This document shows, one piece after another, positions 37,379-47,655 of a stretch of 64,000 nucleotides of DNA. Both the position numbers and the translations under genes were made by a program. This stretch comes from Butyrivibrio proteoclasticus P6B7 (GTDB lineage: Bacteria > Bacillota > Clostridia > Lachnospirales > Lachnospiraceae), in contig NZ_JHWL01000004.1 in the NCBI RefSeq assembly GCF_000622085.1, forward strand, positions 202,864 to 266,863, given 5' to 3'. Under the pieces are notes generated by a model. The model had not been told where the DNA came from, ran no database searches, and saw only the letters and a program-made list of their open reading frames with translations. The number at the start of each line of letters is the position of its first letter. Position 1 is the first letter of the stretch.

Positions 37379-37474
37379 TTTTTCTATGTAGATTTACATT
37401 CGACGGTAATTTTAGTATCATTAATACAGAATGTAACGAAATAACGTTTTTTCTTATTGCTTGGGGAGGCGTAT

Positions 37475-37822
37475 ATGGAAGAAAAAAGAAGAGCTAAAAG
37501 ACTGGACCTTGCTGGCGAGATTCTTATTAAGGAGCTTGGCAGTTCGGAGCAGAAAGCAGTGGATATTAAGATTACTGATGCATCCACTTCAGGAATAGGC
37601 TTTTCTACAGAAAAGCAGCTCACTATCGGAGATAACTATGAATCTAATCTCACTCTCTGGAACAAGGAAGTTATTCATGTGTTTATCCAGATAGTAAGAG
37701 CTGTAAAAGAAGGGGATGTATACCATTACGGTGGCATTTTCATTGGAATGCCAGAGGATGTTAAAATGAGAATCCAGGTCTACGAGACCGTGGAAGATAC
37801 ATTAAAAGCTCAAGAGGAATAA
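37475..37822 (+). CDS. PilZ-domain protein
   Basis: 115 residues. The c-di-GMP-binding features of PilZ are present: the N-terminal basic RRAKR motif and, about 35 residues later, DASTSGIGF, matching D/NxSxxG. Such proteins relay c-di-GMP signals to motility or polysaccharide machinery. The start at 37475 follows GGGGAGG; an earlier TTG in frame lacks a ribosome site. It is 17 nt before a diguanylate cyclase gene, so producer and receptor may be co-expressed. A sugar nucleotide dehydrogenase follows, possibly linking to polysaccharide. Confidence 0.85.
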   Translation: MEEKRRAKRLDLAGEILIKELGSSEQKAVDIKITDASTSGIGFSTEKQLTIGDNYESNLTLWNKEVIHVFIQIVRAVKEGDVYHYGGIFIGMPEDVKMRIQVYETVEDTLKAQEE

Positions 37823-37839
37823 AGGAAGATCCATAATTT

Positions 37840-39270
37840 ATGGGAAAAAAATCTGCCGTTACAGGTCAAAAACCGCTTAAGCGAAGCATAATTATCTTTA
37901 CACTTGGATTTATTGTTTTACTGTGTTTTGTCCTAAGTATCATTACTTACCAAACCTTTTCCAGGTCTATTTATCGTGCATATGACAAGAGAATGGATGA
38001 TATCCTGGCCTATGTGTATTCTCACATAGACGACGAGGATCTTTCAGAGTGCGTAGATACCTATGTGGAGTCTGAGAAGTTTAAAGAGCTCTTTTCCTTC
38101 ATGGACTCCATCATGGAGGATTTTGACATTCACTATCTTTACATTATTGCTCCTTCCGATGATGCCAATGAGCATTTGATGATAAATATTATTTCTGCTG
38201 ATACGGCCTATGGAAGAGCAACAGATCCTGATGGATACTACCTTGGTCTTGCACTTGAAGAGGTCTACGATGAGGAGAACTTTAATCTTTATTATGAGGC
38301 CCTTTTAAAGGATGATATTTCACATTTTAAGAACTTTAGCTATTGGGGCTATGATTATTCAGCTACCAAGCCGCTTATTAACAAATATGGTGAGCATTAT
38401 GCACTTCTTTGTGTGGATATTGAAGTAGATGACGTGGAACGCGAAATAAGACAGTTTACCCTGGTTAATGTTATTCTTATATGTCTTTTAGGCGTCTTGT
38501 TTACTCTTTTGTTCATTGCATGGATGAACTACAATATCACAGAGCCTATTAAGCGTCTTGAAAGAAGCGTGGTAACCTTTGCAAAGAGAAGCCACGGCCA
38601 GAAGAACCCTGATCTTCTTGAATATGATGATCCTTCAATTCATACCCGTAACGAGGTTGAATCTTTGTCCAACGCTGTGAGCCAGATGTCCACGGATATG
38701 AAGATATATGTTAAGAGTATCCTGGATGCTGAGGGCAGAGTGGAGGATATGAAGTCCCAGGTTAGCAGAATGGATATGGTGGCTTATCAGGATGCCCTTA
38801 CTCATGTTAAGAACAAGGCCTGGTACGATAAGACTCAGGATAGAGTTAATGATGATATAGCAAATGGAAGAGCCAAATTTGCTATTCTGATGGCGGATCT
38901 TAACAGCCTTAAGAAGATCAATGATACCTTTGGCCACGAGCATGGTAATGACTATATCTTTGGTGCTTGCCACCAGATTTGTATAATATTTGATCACTCT
39001 CCGGTATTTAGAATCGGTGGTGATGAGTTTGTAGTTCTTTTGGAAAACAGGGACTATGAAAACAGGGATGTGCTTTATCAGGAGCTTGTTACAGCCTTTG
39101 AGATTTCCTCCAAGGATGACAGCAAACCACAGTGGGAGCGCTATTCAGCAGCTGTTGGTCTTGCAGTCTATGATAAGGATACAGATAAGGATATGAATGA
39201 TGTATTTAAGCGGGCTGATGAGATCATGTATCAAAAGAAGCTTGCTTCCAAGATGGCCAGAACAGACTAA
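37840..39270 (+). CDS. Membrane diguanylate cyclase
   Basis: 476 residues. One N-terminal membrane helix (about 17-40) and one near 205-228 flank an extracellular sensor of ~165 residues. A HAMP-like linker leads to a GGDEF domain (about 310-470) with DALTHVKNKAWYD, the metal-binding ILMADLNSLKKIND and the active-site RIGGDEFVVLL, so it should be catalytically competent and make c-di-GMP from GTP. No inhibitory RxxD is evident. It pairs with the PilZ gene upstream. The sensed signal is unknown. Confidence 0.9.
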   Translation: MGKKSAVTGQKPLKRSIIIFTLGFIVLLCFVLSIITYQTFSRSIYRAYDKRMDDILAYVYSHIDDEDLSECVDTYVESEKFKELFSFMDSIMEDFDIHYLYIIAPSDDANEHLMINIISADTAYGRATDPDGYYLGLALEEVYDEENFNLYYEALLKDDISHFKNFSYWGYDYSATKPLINKYGEHYALLCVDIEVDDVEREIRQFTLVNVILICLLGVLFTLLFIAWMNYNITEPIKRLERSVVTFAKRSHGQKNPDLLEYDDPSIHTRNEVESLSNAVSQMSTDMKIYVKSILDAEGRVEDMKSQVSRMDMVAYQDALTHVKNKAWYDKTQDRVNDDIANGRAKFAILMADLNSLKKINDTFGHEHGNDYIFGACHQICIIFDHSPVFRIGGDEFVVLLENRDYENRDVLYQELVTAFEISSKDDSKPQWERYSAAVGLAVYDKDTDKDMNDVFKRADEIMYQKKLASKMARTD

Positions 39271-39315
39271 TTTGATTTATAGGCCATAATCTATTAAAAT
39301 AACGTAGTGCATATT

Positions 39316-39348
39316 AACTGCTCTTTGTAGATAATGCAAAGAGCAGTT
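39316..39348 (+). terminator. Terminator-like hairpin before the UDP-glucose dehydrogenase gene
   Basis: A 12-bp perfect stem AACTGCTCTTTG/CAAAGAGCAGTT with a 9-nt loop. The T run after it is weak (GTTATT), so termination may be partial. Confidence 0.55.
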
Positions 39349-39395
39349 GTTATTGGCATAAATCTTTGCATTTTGCAGATATCGAGGTAAAAGAG

Positions 39396-40580
39396 ATGAA
39401 AATAGCAGTAGTTGGAACTGGATATGTTGGACTTTCTATGTCAATTCTTCTTTCCCAGTACAATGATGTTACAGCAGTAGATATTATTCCTGAAAAGGTA
39501 GACATGATCAACAATAGGAAGTCACCTATCGTTGATAAGGAGATAGAGGAGTATCTTTCTAAGGATAATCTTAGACTCCACGCAACAACAGATGCTTCAT
39601 CAGCATACGCTGATGCTGAGTTTGTTATCGTATCAACTCCTACTAATTATGATGAGAAGCTTAACTACTTTGATACATCTTCTGTTTCAAGCGTAGTTGC
39701 TCAGGTTAGAAAAGAGAATCCTGATGCTTTCATCGTTATCAAGTCAACAATCCCAGTTGGATATACACAGGAGCTTAGAGAGGAGTACAACACAGATCAC
39801 ATCATGTTCTCTCCTGAGTTCTTAAGAGAGGGTCATGCTCTTTATGATAATCTCTATCCTTCAAGAATCATCGTTGGATATGACATCGACAGCGAGGATG
39901 CCAAGGAAAGAGCAGAGATGTTTGCATCTCTCCTTAAGCAGGGCGCTATCAAAGAGGATGTTAAGACTCTTTTCATGAACTCTACAGAGGCTGAGTCAGT
40001 TAAGCTCTTTGCTAACACATACCTTGCCCTTAGAGTTTCATTCTTCAACGAGCTTGATACCTATGCTGAGGTTCGTGGCCTTAATACCAAGAACATTATC
40101 GATGGTGTTTGCCTTGACCCACGTGTAGGTGATTTCTACAATAACCCATCCTTTGGATATGGCGGATATTGCCTTCCTAAGGATACTAAGCAGCTTCTTG
40201 CCAACTACGAGGATGTTCCTAACAACCTCATTACAGCTATCGTAGATGCCAACAGAACCAGAAAGGATTTCATTGCAGATCGTATCTGGGCTCTTCATCC
40301 TAAGAAGGTTGGTGTTTACCGCCTTACAATGAAGGCTGGCTCCGATAACTTCCGTCAGTCAGCAATCCAGGGTATTATGAAGCGTATCAAGTCCCGCGGC
40401 GTTGAGTGCGTTGTATACGAGCCAACTCTTAAGGATGACGATTTCTTCAATTCCCGCGTAGAGCGTGATCTTGAAAAGTTCAAGAGCGAGTGCGATTTCA
40501 TTATCGCCAACCGTCTTACACCAGAGCTCTCAGACGTTGTGGACAAGGTTTACACAAGAGACCTCTTTGGTAACGAGTAA
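39396..40580 (+). CDS. UDP-glucose 6-dehydrogenase family protein
   Basis: 394 residues. N-terminal NAD-binding [15 protein letters not shown], then VSTPTNYD, the substrate helix [19 protein letters not shown], and the catalytic cysteine in [14 protein letters not shown]. Length and sequence match the short bacterial Ugd that oxidises UDP-glucose to UDP-glucuronate with two NAD+. It would feed capsule or exopolysaccharide synthesis. The start at 39396 follows GAGG with 8-nt spacing. It is alone on its strand, ending at a bidirectional terminator shared with aroA. A UDP-ManNAc dehydrogenase is less likely. Confidence 0.9.
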   Translation: MKIAVVGTGYVGLSMSILLSQYNDVTAVDIIPEKVDMINNRKSPIVDKEIEEYLSKDNLRLHATTDASSAYADAEFVIVSTPTNYDEKLNYFDTSSVSSVVAQVRKENPDAFIVIKSTIPVGYTQELREEYNTDHIMFSPEFLREGHALYDNLYPSRIIVGYDIDSEDAKERAEMFASLLKQGAIKEDVKTLFMNSTEAESVKLFANTYLALRVSFFNELDTYAEVRGLNTKNIIDGVCLDPRVGDFYNNPSFGYGGYCLPKDTKQLLANYEDVPNNLITAIVDANRTRKDFIADRIWALHPKKVGVYRLTMKAGSDNFRQSAIQGIMKRIKSRGVECVVYEPTLKDDDFFNSRVERDLEKFKSECDFIIANRLTPELSDVVDKVYTRDLFGNE

Positions 40581-40610
40581 CACAAGTAGAAGACTAAAAT
40601 AGACAAAATA

Positions 40611-40650
40611 AAAGGTATCAGCTTCCAGGCTTGGAGGTTGATACCTTTTT
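40611..40650. terminator. Bidirectional terminator between ugd-like gene and aroA
   Basis: AAAGGTATCA/TGATACCTTT stem with inner CTTCCA/TGGAGG-type pairing and T runs on both strands. It lies between converging genes. Confidence 0.85.
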
Positions 40651-40665
40651 CGTTTACTTATTTTA

Positions 40666-41994
40666 TTAAAGAAGACTCTGCAGGTCCTTAAAGAAGGACG
40701 GATAGGAGATGTTAACGCAGGCATCGTCCAGGATTCGTGTGGTGCCCTCCGCAACCAGAGATGCTATTGCAAAGCTCATGGCCAGGCGGTGATCATTGTG
40801 AGTGTTGATGTCTGCTCCGTGAAGAGGCTTTCCTCCGTGGATGATCATGCCATCATCTGTGGCTTCCACGTCTGCGCCCATGGCTTTTAAGTTCTCTACA
40901 ACACTGTCGATTCGGTTGGATTCCTTGACCTTAAGCTCAGCGGCGTCCTTAATCACTGTGTCGAAATTGCCTGTAGCAGCAAGTACAGCCACAACAGGGA
41001 GCTCGTCAATCATGGTAGGAATGTCCTTACCACCAATTTCGAAGCAGTTGTTGGCGTTGCCGTGGAGTTCACTGTATTTAACCAGGATATCTGCCTTAGC
41101 CTCTGTGGAATTGTCCTCGTTAAGAAGAGTAATATCAGCACCCATCTGCTTAAGAACAGTAATGATGCCGGCTCTTGTACTGTTAACACCAACGTTTCTG
41201 ATCAGCAACTCTGAACCAGGAACCATCAGGGCAGCAACAATGAAATATGCAGCAGAGGAGATGTCTCCCGGGATATTGATCCTAATTCCGTGAAGAGGCA
41301 TTCCTGGGTGGAGAATAGCAGCGCTGCTTCCATCCCTTGCAACCTCATTATGAATATCAGCACCAAAGGCGCTAAGCATAATCTCTGTATGGTTACGAGA
41401 AAGAGCTGGCTCCCACACGACAGTGTCGCTGTCTGCGTAGAGACCTGCAAGAATGACCGCTGACTTAACCTGGGCAGAGGCTACAGGGCTTCTGTAGGTT
41501 ATGCCGTGAAGTCTTTTGCCTCCCTTGATCACAAGGGGAGCGCAGTCGTTGCCTTTAAGAGAAGTGATATCAGCCCCCATCTGGTTAAGAGGGGTCATGA
41601 CTCTCTTCATAGGTCTTTTCTCAATGGAACTGTCTCCGGTTATCATGGAGTCAAAGGGCTGAGCTGCCAGAATACCTGTCATGAGACGTGTAGTGGTGCC
41701 ACTGTTACCTGTATAAAGGGTAGAATCAGGCGCAGTGAAGTTGTTAAGACCATTTCCGTGAACTGTCAGCATAGGCACGCCATTTGATGGCTTAAGAGCT
41801 CTTTCTATTATGACACCCATCTTCTTAAAGCATTCAATGGTGGAAATGCAGTCTGCACTTTCAAGAAAGCCTGTAATCTCTGTGGTTCCCTTGGCAAGAG
41901 CACCAAACATAATGCTTCTGTGGGAGATGGATTTATCTCCGGGAACGCATATATCACCTTTAAGTGGCTTAGTAGCCCTTTCTAATGCTATCAT
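40666..41994 (-). CDS. aroA: 3-phosphoshikimate 1-carboxyvinyltransferase (EPSP synthase)
   Basis: 442 residues. It has the N-terminal PGDKSISHRSIMFGALAKG with the catalytic Lys/Ser, the TGNSGTTTRLMTGILA loop, and the C-terminal KVKESNRIDSV and HNDHRLAMSFAIAS signatures. The enzyme joins shikimate-3-phosphate and PEP in the chorismate pathway. The start at 41994 follows GAGGAG. It is transcribed with tyrA, 19 nt upstream on the minus strand. All motifs are intact. Confidence 0.97.
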   Translation of the reverse strand: MIALERATKPLKGDICVPGDKSISHRSIMFGALAKGTTEITGFLESADCISTIECFKKMGVIIERALKPSNGVPMLTVHGNGLNNFTAPDSTLYTGNSGTTTRLMTGILAAQPFDSMITGDSSIEKRPMKRVMTPLNQMGADITSLKGNDCAPLVIKGGKRLHGITYRSPVASAQVKSAVILAGLYADSDTVVWEPALSRNHTEIMLSAFGADIHNEVARDGSSAAILHPGMPLHGIRINIPGDISSAAYFIVAALMVPGSELLIRNVGVNSTRAGIITVLKQMGADITLLNEDNSTEAKADILVKYSELHGNANNCFEIGGKDIPTMIDELPVVAVLAATGNFDTVIKDAAELKVKESNRIDSVVENLKAMGADVEATDDGMIIHGGKPLHGADINTHNDHRLAMSFAIASLVAEGTTRILDDACVNISYPSFFKDLQSLL

Positions 41995-42013
41995 TCTTTA
42001 CTCCTCGTAATTC

Positions 42014-43102
42014 TTATAAACTGTAACCTTCTTTGGTTAGGACCGCTCTGGCCTCATCAAGGCCCTTCTGGTCGTGTAATTCAATGTGAAGTGTACCTCT
42101 TTCGTACTCTCTGTTGTGGACAATACCAATGTTCTTGATATTGATGGAGTTCTCGGAAAGAAGAGTAGCCACAGCAGCAAGGCGACCTGGCTGGTCATCG
42201 ATCTCAACATGGAGGTCATATACCTTCTGGATAGGGCCACTGGAGGACTCTATGAAGGATTCTCTGTAGGTTCTTGCGCTGTCGAAGAATTTCTCTATTG
42301 TATCAGCCTCGTGATTGTCGATAGCAAGCTTGATGTCGTAGAGAGAATCAATATATTTGGTCAAAAGATCTGAAATATTATCAGTGTTGGTCATGCAGAT
42401 CTGTCGCCACATCACCGGTGAAGAAGAGGAAATCCTGGTGATATCCTTAAATCCGCCGGCAGCAATGGTCTTCATAAGCTGATCCTCTGAGTCGTTGTCC
42501 TTAACAAGATTAACAAGAGAAGCTGAGATAACGTGAGGAACATGGCTTATTGCAGCTGTGATGTAATCATGCTGAAGATATGGAACAATAAGTGGAATAG
42601 CGCCAATGCTCTTAACCAGGTCCCTGTACCTTACAAGGCGGTCCTCGTCTGTGGCCTCAGTCCTTGTCAGGATGTAGTAGGCATTTTCAAGAAGGGATGC
42701 CTTGGAATTGTTAAAGCCGATTCTCTCAGTACCTGCCATTGGGTGGCCGCCGATGAACTGGTCTTCAAGTCCAAGCTCTTTTACCTTGGAATGGATGCTG
42801 TTCTTGACACTGCCTATATCTGTAATGGTAGTCTTCTTGGATAAATATGGTAAAAGAAGAGACAGATTGCTGTTGTTCACCTCTACAGGAGCGCAGAGGA
42901 AAATGTAGTCGCAATCTGAAAAGGCGCTTCCAATCTCATATTGAGGACTGTCGATGATGCCCTGTTCATAGGCAGTGTCCACAGTCTCCTTATGAGGTGT
43001 ATATGCAATGATCTTAGATTCCGGTGAAACCCTCTTAATTGCACGGGCTATAGAACCACCGATGAGTCCAAGACCGATAAAACCGTATATTTCAGAGCTC
43101 AT
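42014..43102 (-). CDS. tyrA: Prephenate dehydrogenase with C-terminal ACT domain
   Basis: 362 residues. N-terminal Rossmann GFIGLGLIGGSIARAIKR binds NAD; GGHPMAGTE carries a catalytic region; the C-terminal ~75 residues (DLHVEIDDQPGRLAAVATLL then NIKNIGIVHN) form an ACT domain for tyrosine feedback. It converts prephenate to 4-hydroxyphenylpyruvate. It is first in the tyrA-aroA unit, with a matched promoter 42 nt upstream and GGGGGT near its start. No chorismate mutase is fused. Confidence 0.94.
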   Translation of the reverse strand: MSSEIYGFIGLGLIGGSIARAIKRVSPESKIIAYTPHKETVDTAYEQGIIDSPQYEIGSAFSDCDYIFLCAPVEVNNSNLSLLLPYLSKKTTITDIGSVKNSIHSKVKELGLEDQFIGGHPMAGTERIGFNNSKASLLENAYYILTRTEATDEDRLVRYRDLVKSIGAIPLIVPYLQHDYITAAISHVPHVISASLVNLVKDNDSEDQLMKTIAAGGFKDITRISSSSPVMWRQICMTNTDNISDLLTKYIDSLYDIKLAIDNHEADTIEKFFDSARTYRESFIESSSGPIQKVYDLHVEIDDQPGRLAAVATLLSENSINIKNIGIVHNREYERGTLHIELHDQKGLDEARAVLTKEGYSL

Positions 43103-43143
43103 TATACTAAAAACCCCCTATAAATAACGCAAAGTTCAAATCC

Positions 43144-43172
43144 ACTATAACACTGTGGCGTGCGAAAGTCAA
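43144..43172 (-). promoter_or_regulatory. Promoter of the tyrA-aroA operon
   Basis: On the minus strand, TTGACT (43172-43167) and TATAGT (43149-43144) are spaced 17 nt. This is a strong sigma-A match 42 nt from the tyrA start. The rest of 43103-43386, between divergent genes, holds no gene. Confidence 0.7.
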
Positions 43173-43386
43173 TTATACTTAAATTCACTGTCGCCCATAC
43201 CACTTAATTTGTGCAAAACATACTAATATACTTGTTTTGATGCACTATTTTTAGTAAAATGTCTATATGAGATTTGTTGGGGCGGGGGCTTCTATTGTTT
43301 AGTATATCTAATATCTATAGTCATAGTCTTATCTGTCTTTTTCATTTCTCATAAATACCCAAATTATTGCAACTGGAGGACAGGAT

Positions 43387-45477
43387 ATGAACGTTTACAC
43401 AACTGACAAGATTCGAAACGTAGTACTGCTGGGACATGGCGGAGCCGGCAAGACAAGTCTCTCTGAGGCAATGGCTTACCTGGCAGGTATTACATCAAGA
43501 ATGGGAAAAGTAGAAGATGGCAATACTATCAGCGATTTCGATAAGGAAGAGCAGAAGAGACATATTTCTATCAGTACATCATCTATTCCGCTTGAGTGGG
43601 ATGGACATAAGATCAATCTTCTTGATACACCAGGATTCTTTGATTTCGTAGGCGAAGTAGAAGAGGCAATGAGCGTAGCTGACGCAGCTATCATCGTAGT
43701 TTCTGGTAAGGCTGGAATCGAAGTTGGAACAGAAAAAGCATGGGAACTTTGTGAGAAGTATAAGCTTCCTAGAATGATCTTCGTAGCAGATATGGATATT
43801 GATGACGTATCTTATAGACAGGTTGTTCAGGACATGACAGATAAGTACGGCAAGAAGATGGCTCCATTCAATCTTCCAATCCGTGAGAATGAGAAGTTTG
43901 TCGGATATGTAAACGTTATTCAGGAGAAGGGCTTTAGATGGGAAGGTAAAGAGGTAGTTGAGTGTGAAGTTCCTGAGTACAATAAGGCTAACTTAAAGCT
44001 TTGCAGAGATACTCTTATTGAGTCTGTTGCCGAGACTTCAGAAGAATTCATGGAGAGATATTTCAACGGCGACACATTCTCAGAGGCTGAGATCAGAGCT
44101 GCTGTTCGTAGTAACGTTTGTGACGGAACCATCGTTCCTATCGAGATGGGATCAAGTACTCTTTGCCAGGGTATCTACACACTTCTCGATGATATTGTTA
44201 AGTACATGCCTAGCCCAGAGAACCGCAAGATGGCTGGTATCAATACTAATACCAATGAGATCTTCGAAGCTGACTTTGATTTCTCAAAGCCTAAGACAGC
44301 CTTCGTATTCAAGACAATGGTTGACCCATTCATTGGTAAGTACTCACTTATCAAGGTTCGTTCCGGTGTCCTTAAGCCAGATGACACAATGTATGTAGCT
44401 AATAAGGATATGGAAGTTAAGATTGGTAAGCTCTACGTCCTTCAGGGCAACAAGACTTCAGAAGTATCTGAGCTCCACGCTGGAGACCTTGGCGCATTAC
44501 AGAAGCTGGACATTTCAACAGGAGATACTCTTTCAACAAAGGCTACTCCAGTTCAGTACGCTAAGATGGATATTTCCACACCTTATACATATATGAGATA
44601 TCACGCTCAGAATAAGAGCGATATTGATAAGATCGCACAGTCTCTTGCCAAGATCGCAGCTGAGGATCAGACCATCAGAGTTGTCAATGATGCTGAGAAC
44701 CGTCAGACTCTTATCTATGGTATGGGTGATATGCACCTTGAGGTTGTTCAGAGTAAGCTTGCTAACGTATACAAGGTTAACATTGACCTTACAAAGCCTA
44801 AGGTAGCATTTAGAGAGACCCTTAGAAAGACATCAGACGTTGAGTATAAGTACAAGAAGCAGACAGGTGGACATGGTCAGTATGGACACGTTAAGATGCG
44901 CTTTGCACCTCTTGGCGATTCCACTAAGCAGTATGAGTTTGATCAGGAAGTCGTTGGTGGAGCAGTTCCAAAGAACTACTTCCCAGCAGTAGAAAAGGGT
45001 ATTGCAGAGGCAGTTCTTCGCGGACCTTTAGCGGCTTATCCTGTAGTTGGTGTTAAGGCTACACTTTATGATGGATCCTATCACCCAGTTGATTCTTCAG
45101 AAATGGCCTTCAAGGTTGCAGCTTCTAACGCATTTAAGAAGGGCTTCATGGATGCTTCACCAGTTCTCCTTGAGCCTATCGCTTCCCTTAAGGTTACAGT
45201 TCCTGATAACTACACAGGAGATGTAATGGGTGATCTTAATAAGAGAAGAGGACGTGTTCTTGGAATGAATCCTTCTCTTACAGGTAAGCAGGTAATTGAG
45301 GCTGAGATTCCTATGATGGAGCTCTTTGGATACTGCACACAGCTTCGTTCCATGACCGGTGGTAGCGGAGACTTCGAGTATGAATTCGTAAGATATGAGC
45401 AGGCTCCATCAGATGTTCAGGCTAAGGAAGTTGCCGACAGAGCAGAGAAGGTTGCAGCTGCTAATTCAGAGGAGTAA
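43387..45477 (+). CDS. Elongation factor G-like GTPase (EF-G paralogue)
   Basis: 696 residues with the five-domain EF-G layout. The G domain has LLGHGGAGKTSLSEAMAYLA (G1 GHGGAGKT), LDTPGFFDF (G3) and a divergent G4 (FVADMD where EF-G has NKMD). C-terminal domains include GGHGQYGHVKMRF and the SEMAFKVAASNAFKKGF region of domain IV/V. The altered G4 and the absence of rpsL/rpsG/tuf nearby mark it as a secondary EF-G-type factor rather than the housekeeping translocase. GGAGGACAGG precedes ATG. Its exact role (alternative translocation, ribosome rescue) is not known. Confidence 0.88.
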   Translation: MNVYTTDKIRNVVLLGHGGAGKTSLSEAMAYLAGITSRMGKVEDGNTISDFDKEEQKRHISISTSSIPLEWDGHKINLLDTPGFFDFVGEVEEAMSVADAAIIVVSGKAGIEVGTEKAWELCEKYKLPRMIFVADMDIDDVSYRQVVQDMTDKYGKKMAPFNLPIRENEKFVGYVNVIQEKGFRWEGKEVVECEVPEYNKANLKLCRDTLIESVAETSEEFMERYFNGDTFSEAEIRAAVRSNVCDGTIVPIEMGSSTLCQGIYTLLDDIVKYMPSPENRKMAGINTNTNEIFEADFDFSKPKTAFVFKTMVDPFIGKYSLIKVRSGVLKPDDTMYVANKDMEVKIGKLYVLQGNKTSEVSELHAGDLGALQKLDISTGDTLSTKATPVQYAKMDISTPYTYMRYHAQNKSDIDKIAQSLAKIAAEDQTIRVVNDAENRQTLIYGMGDMHLEVVQSKLANVYKVNIDLTKPKVAFRETLRKTSDVEYKYKKQTGGHGQYGHVKMRFAPLGDSTKQYEFDQEVVGGAVPKNYFPAVEKGIAEAVLRGPLAAYPVVGVKATLYDGSYHPVDSSEMAFKVAASNAFKKGFMDASPVLLEPIASLKVTVPDNYTGDVMGDLNKRRGRVLGMNPSLTGKQVIEAEIPMMELFGYCTQLRSMTGGSGDFEYEFVRYEQAPSDVQAKEVADRAEKVAAANSEE

Positions 45478-45510
45478 TCCTTATACGCAGCCACGCTAAG
45501 TAAAGTAAAT

Positions 45511-45550
45511 AACGCCGATGGTATCTACAGATGATATCATCGGCGTTTTA
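45511..45550 (+). terminator. Intrinsic terminator after the EF-G-like gene
   Basis: AACGCCGATGGTATC pairs with GATATCATCGGCGTT around a short loop, followed by TTTT. Confidence 0.85.
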
Positions 45551-45606
45551 TTGCGAATTAATAATTATTTAATCAATAATTATCGGCTTTGTGATAACAT
45601 AAAAAT

Positions 45607-47553
45607 ATGCAGACAGATCTTTTTGTTACCTACAATTATATAGGCGAATTCGCAGGAATCCTGATGGCAGGGTTACTGTTATTTGCTATGCTCTATACAA
45701 AGCCCAGGAAAACCTTTGTCTATAAATATGTTTTCAGAGGCGTTCTGTTATCTATCGCCGCCATTTTAATGCAGGCATCTATTGTATTTACAGCTAATAA
45801 TCCGGACCTATACTACAACAGAATTCTTTTCATGGTCCAGCTTGTAACTTTCCTGCTTTTGTATAATGGCATTTTGTTCTGTATCTTTTCCTATGTGAAT
45901 TTCATGTCTATTATAAGGCGTAACCAGAGAAGAGAGTTCATAGTTATGTATGGCTGCCTTAGCTTTGCATATCTTTTCTCCCTCATTCTGGAAGCAGCAT
46001 CCAGGGGCCTTTACGAAACTGATATAGGTTTTATCAATATCACCCACTTTACAAGATTTTATTGTATAGCTGGTATTGTGTGCGCCATTATCTGCTTTGA
46101 AGCCACAATTACCAATAGAAAACACATATCAAGGGTAGTATTCGACGCGGTTATACTGTTCGTTCCTCTGGATATAATACTGCTTCTTGAACAGATAATA
46201 TGGGTTGAATCAAGGCATTTTGTATTTTCTGCCACCACCTATGTACCTATATTTGCGGTGGGATATCTTTTCTTCCATTCCAACCCTTACGATGAGATAA
46301 CGGGAACCATGAATAAGAATGCCCTGTCAGCCTACCTTAACAAGTATGCTGGTAAAAGAAAATTCTATGTTTCCTACGTATGCCTTTTGTCACCACCTAT
46401 AGAGAATTTCTCCAAGCAGGATATAGATTTCCTTTATAAAGGTGTCGCTATATGCAGGGCTTTGGAAGCTATTGGCAGTAAGATAAAGCTCTATAGCGTT
46501 GACGATACTAAGTATATTAATGTTATAGAGGTTACTGATGAAAAGGAAGCTAAGAGATATGCTGATAAGACCAGGGCGATAATTGATGAAGCCAAGGCCA
46601 GTTCAGAAGTTCCGGTCAACTATGTTATGATCACAGCTGAAGTAAATCCTATCCTGGATAATGAGTTTAAGGTTAGGCAGTTCTTACAGTTCATTGCAGA
46701 CAGATATGAGGGACAGAACAGCAGCCACGCTTACTTTGTTAAGCCTGAGGATTATGACGACTTTGCTGAGCACTATGAGATCGTTATTACCCTTAAGGAC
46801 ATCAGGAACAGGTTGGACTATGATGATGACAGAGTTATCGTCTATGCACAGCCAATCTATAGCGTGGAGACAGGAAGCTTTAGAGTTGCAGAGGCCCTTA
46901 TGAGGCTTAAGGTGGGAGAAAGGCTCATATCTCCTGATAAATTCATTGGAATTGCTGAAGCAAGCGGCTGTATCCATGCCCTGACCAGTATTATTCTCAA
47001 TAAGGTCTGCAGCGTTGTTAAGCAGATCGAGGATTACTACGATTTTGATGCTATTTCCATTAACTGTTCGTCAAAAGAGCTATCTCAGCCCAATATGCAT
47101 GTTGAATTACTGGAAATCATAGACAGATATGACATCGATGTATCCAAGATCAGATTCGAGGTTACAGAGTCAGCTATGTTTGAAGATTTTGAGGTGGCTA
47201 ATAAGAATATGAATATTCTCACCAGTGCCGGAGTTCAGTTCTACTTAGATGACTTTGGTACAGGCTATTCTTCTCTTGAAAGAGTAATGGACTGCCCGTT
47301 TAAGACCATCAAGTTTGATAAAGCTCTTTTATACAAGGCCCTTGATGATGATAAGATGGGCGATATCATGACCTACATGATAGAGGTGTTTAAGAAAAAT
47401 GGATACATCACCCTTGTGGAGGGCGTTGAGGATGAATGCCAGAATCAGTATAGTGTAGAGAAGGGCTTTGAATATATTCAGGGTTATCACTATGCTAAAC
47501 CAGAGCCTATTGGTGAGATTAAGAAGTACTTTAGAAGAAAGAATGAAGCTTAA
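45607..47553 (+). CDS. Membrane EAL-domain c-di-GMP phosphodiesterase
   Basis: 648 residues. The first ~225 residues hold about seven hydrophobic segments, a membrane sensor module. Residues ~230-400 are a degenerate GGDEF-like region without GGDEF. The C-terminal ~250 residues are an EAL domain: AEALMRLKV (the EAL motif), FEVTESAMFED, and LDDFGTGYSSLERVM with the metal-binding Asp pair, plus GYHYAKPEPI. Catalytic residues look intact, so it should hydrolyse c-di-GMP. No Shine-Dalgarno is obvious; ATG 45607 is the first possible start. Confidence 0.88.
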   Translation: MQTDLFVTYNYIGEFAGILMAGLLLFAMLYTKPRKTFVYKYVFRGVLLSIAAILMQASIVFTANNPDLYYNRILFMVQLVTFLLLYNGILFCIFSYVNFMSIIRRNQRREFIVMYGCLSFAYLFSLILEAASRGLYETDIGFINITHFTRFYCIAGIVCAIICFEATITNRKHISRVVFDAVILFVPLDIILLLEQIIWVESRHFVFSATTYVPIFAVGYLFFHSNPYDEITGTMNKNALSAYLNKYAGKRKFYVSYVCLLSPPIENFSKQDIDFLYKGVAICRALEAIGSKIKLYSVDDTKYINVIEVTDEKEAKRYADKTRAIIDEAKASSEVPVNYVMITAEVNPILDNEFKVRQFLQFIADRYEGQNSSHAYFVKPEDYDDFAEHYEIVITLKDIRNRLDYDDDRVIVYAQPIYSVETGSFRVAEALMRLKVGERLISPDKFIGIAEASGCIHALTSIILNKVCSVVKQIEDYYDFDAISINCSSKELSQPNMHVELLEIIDRYDIDVSKIRFEVTESAMFEDFEVANKNMNILTSAGVQFYLDDFGTGYSSLERVMDCPFKTIKFDKALLYKALDDDKMGDIMTYMIEVFKKNGYITLVEGVEDECQNQYSVEKGFEYIQGYHYAKPEPIGEIKKYFRRKNEA

Positions 47554-47586
47554 GTGAGAAACTTTTTGAACTACTATGAAGCGCTA

Positions 47587-47622
47587 GAAGAGGTATCAAA
47601 CCCAGAGTTGATACCTCTTTTT
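47587..47622 (+). terminator. Intrinsic terminator after the EAL gene
   Basis: GAGGTATCAA/TTGATACCTC stem around CCCAGAG-type loop with a T run. Confidence 0.85.
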
Positions 47623-47655
47623 ATTTTCAAAAAATGGAAACCAGATTGACTTGGG

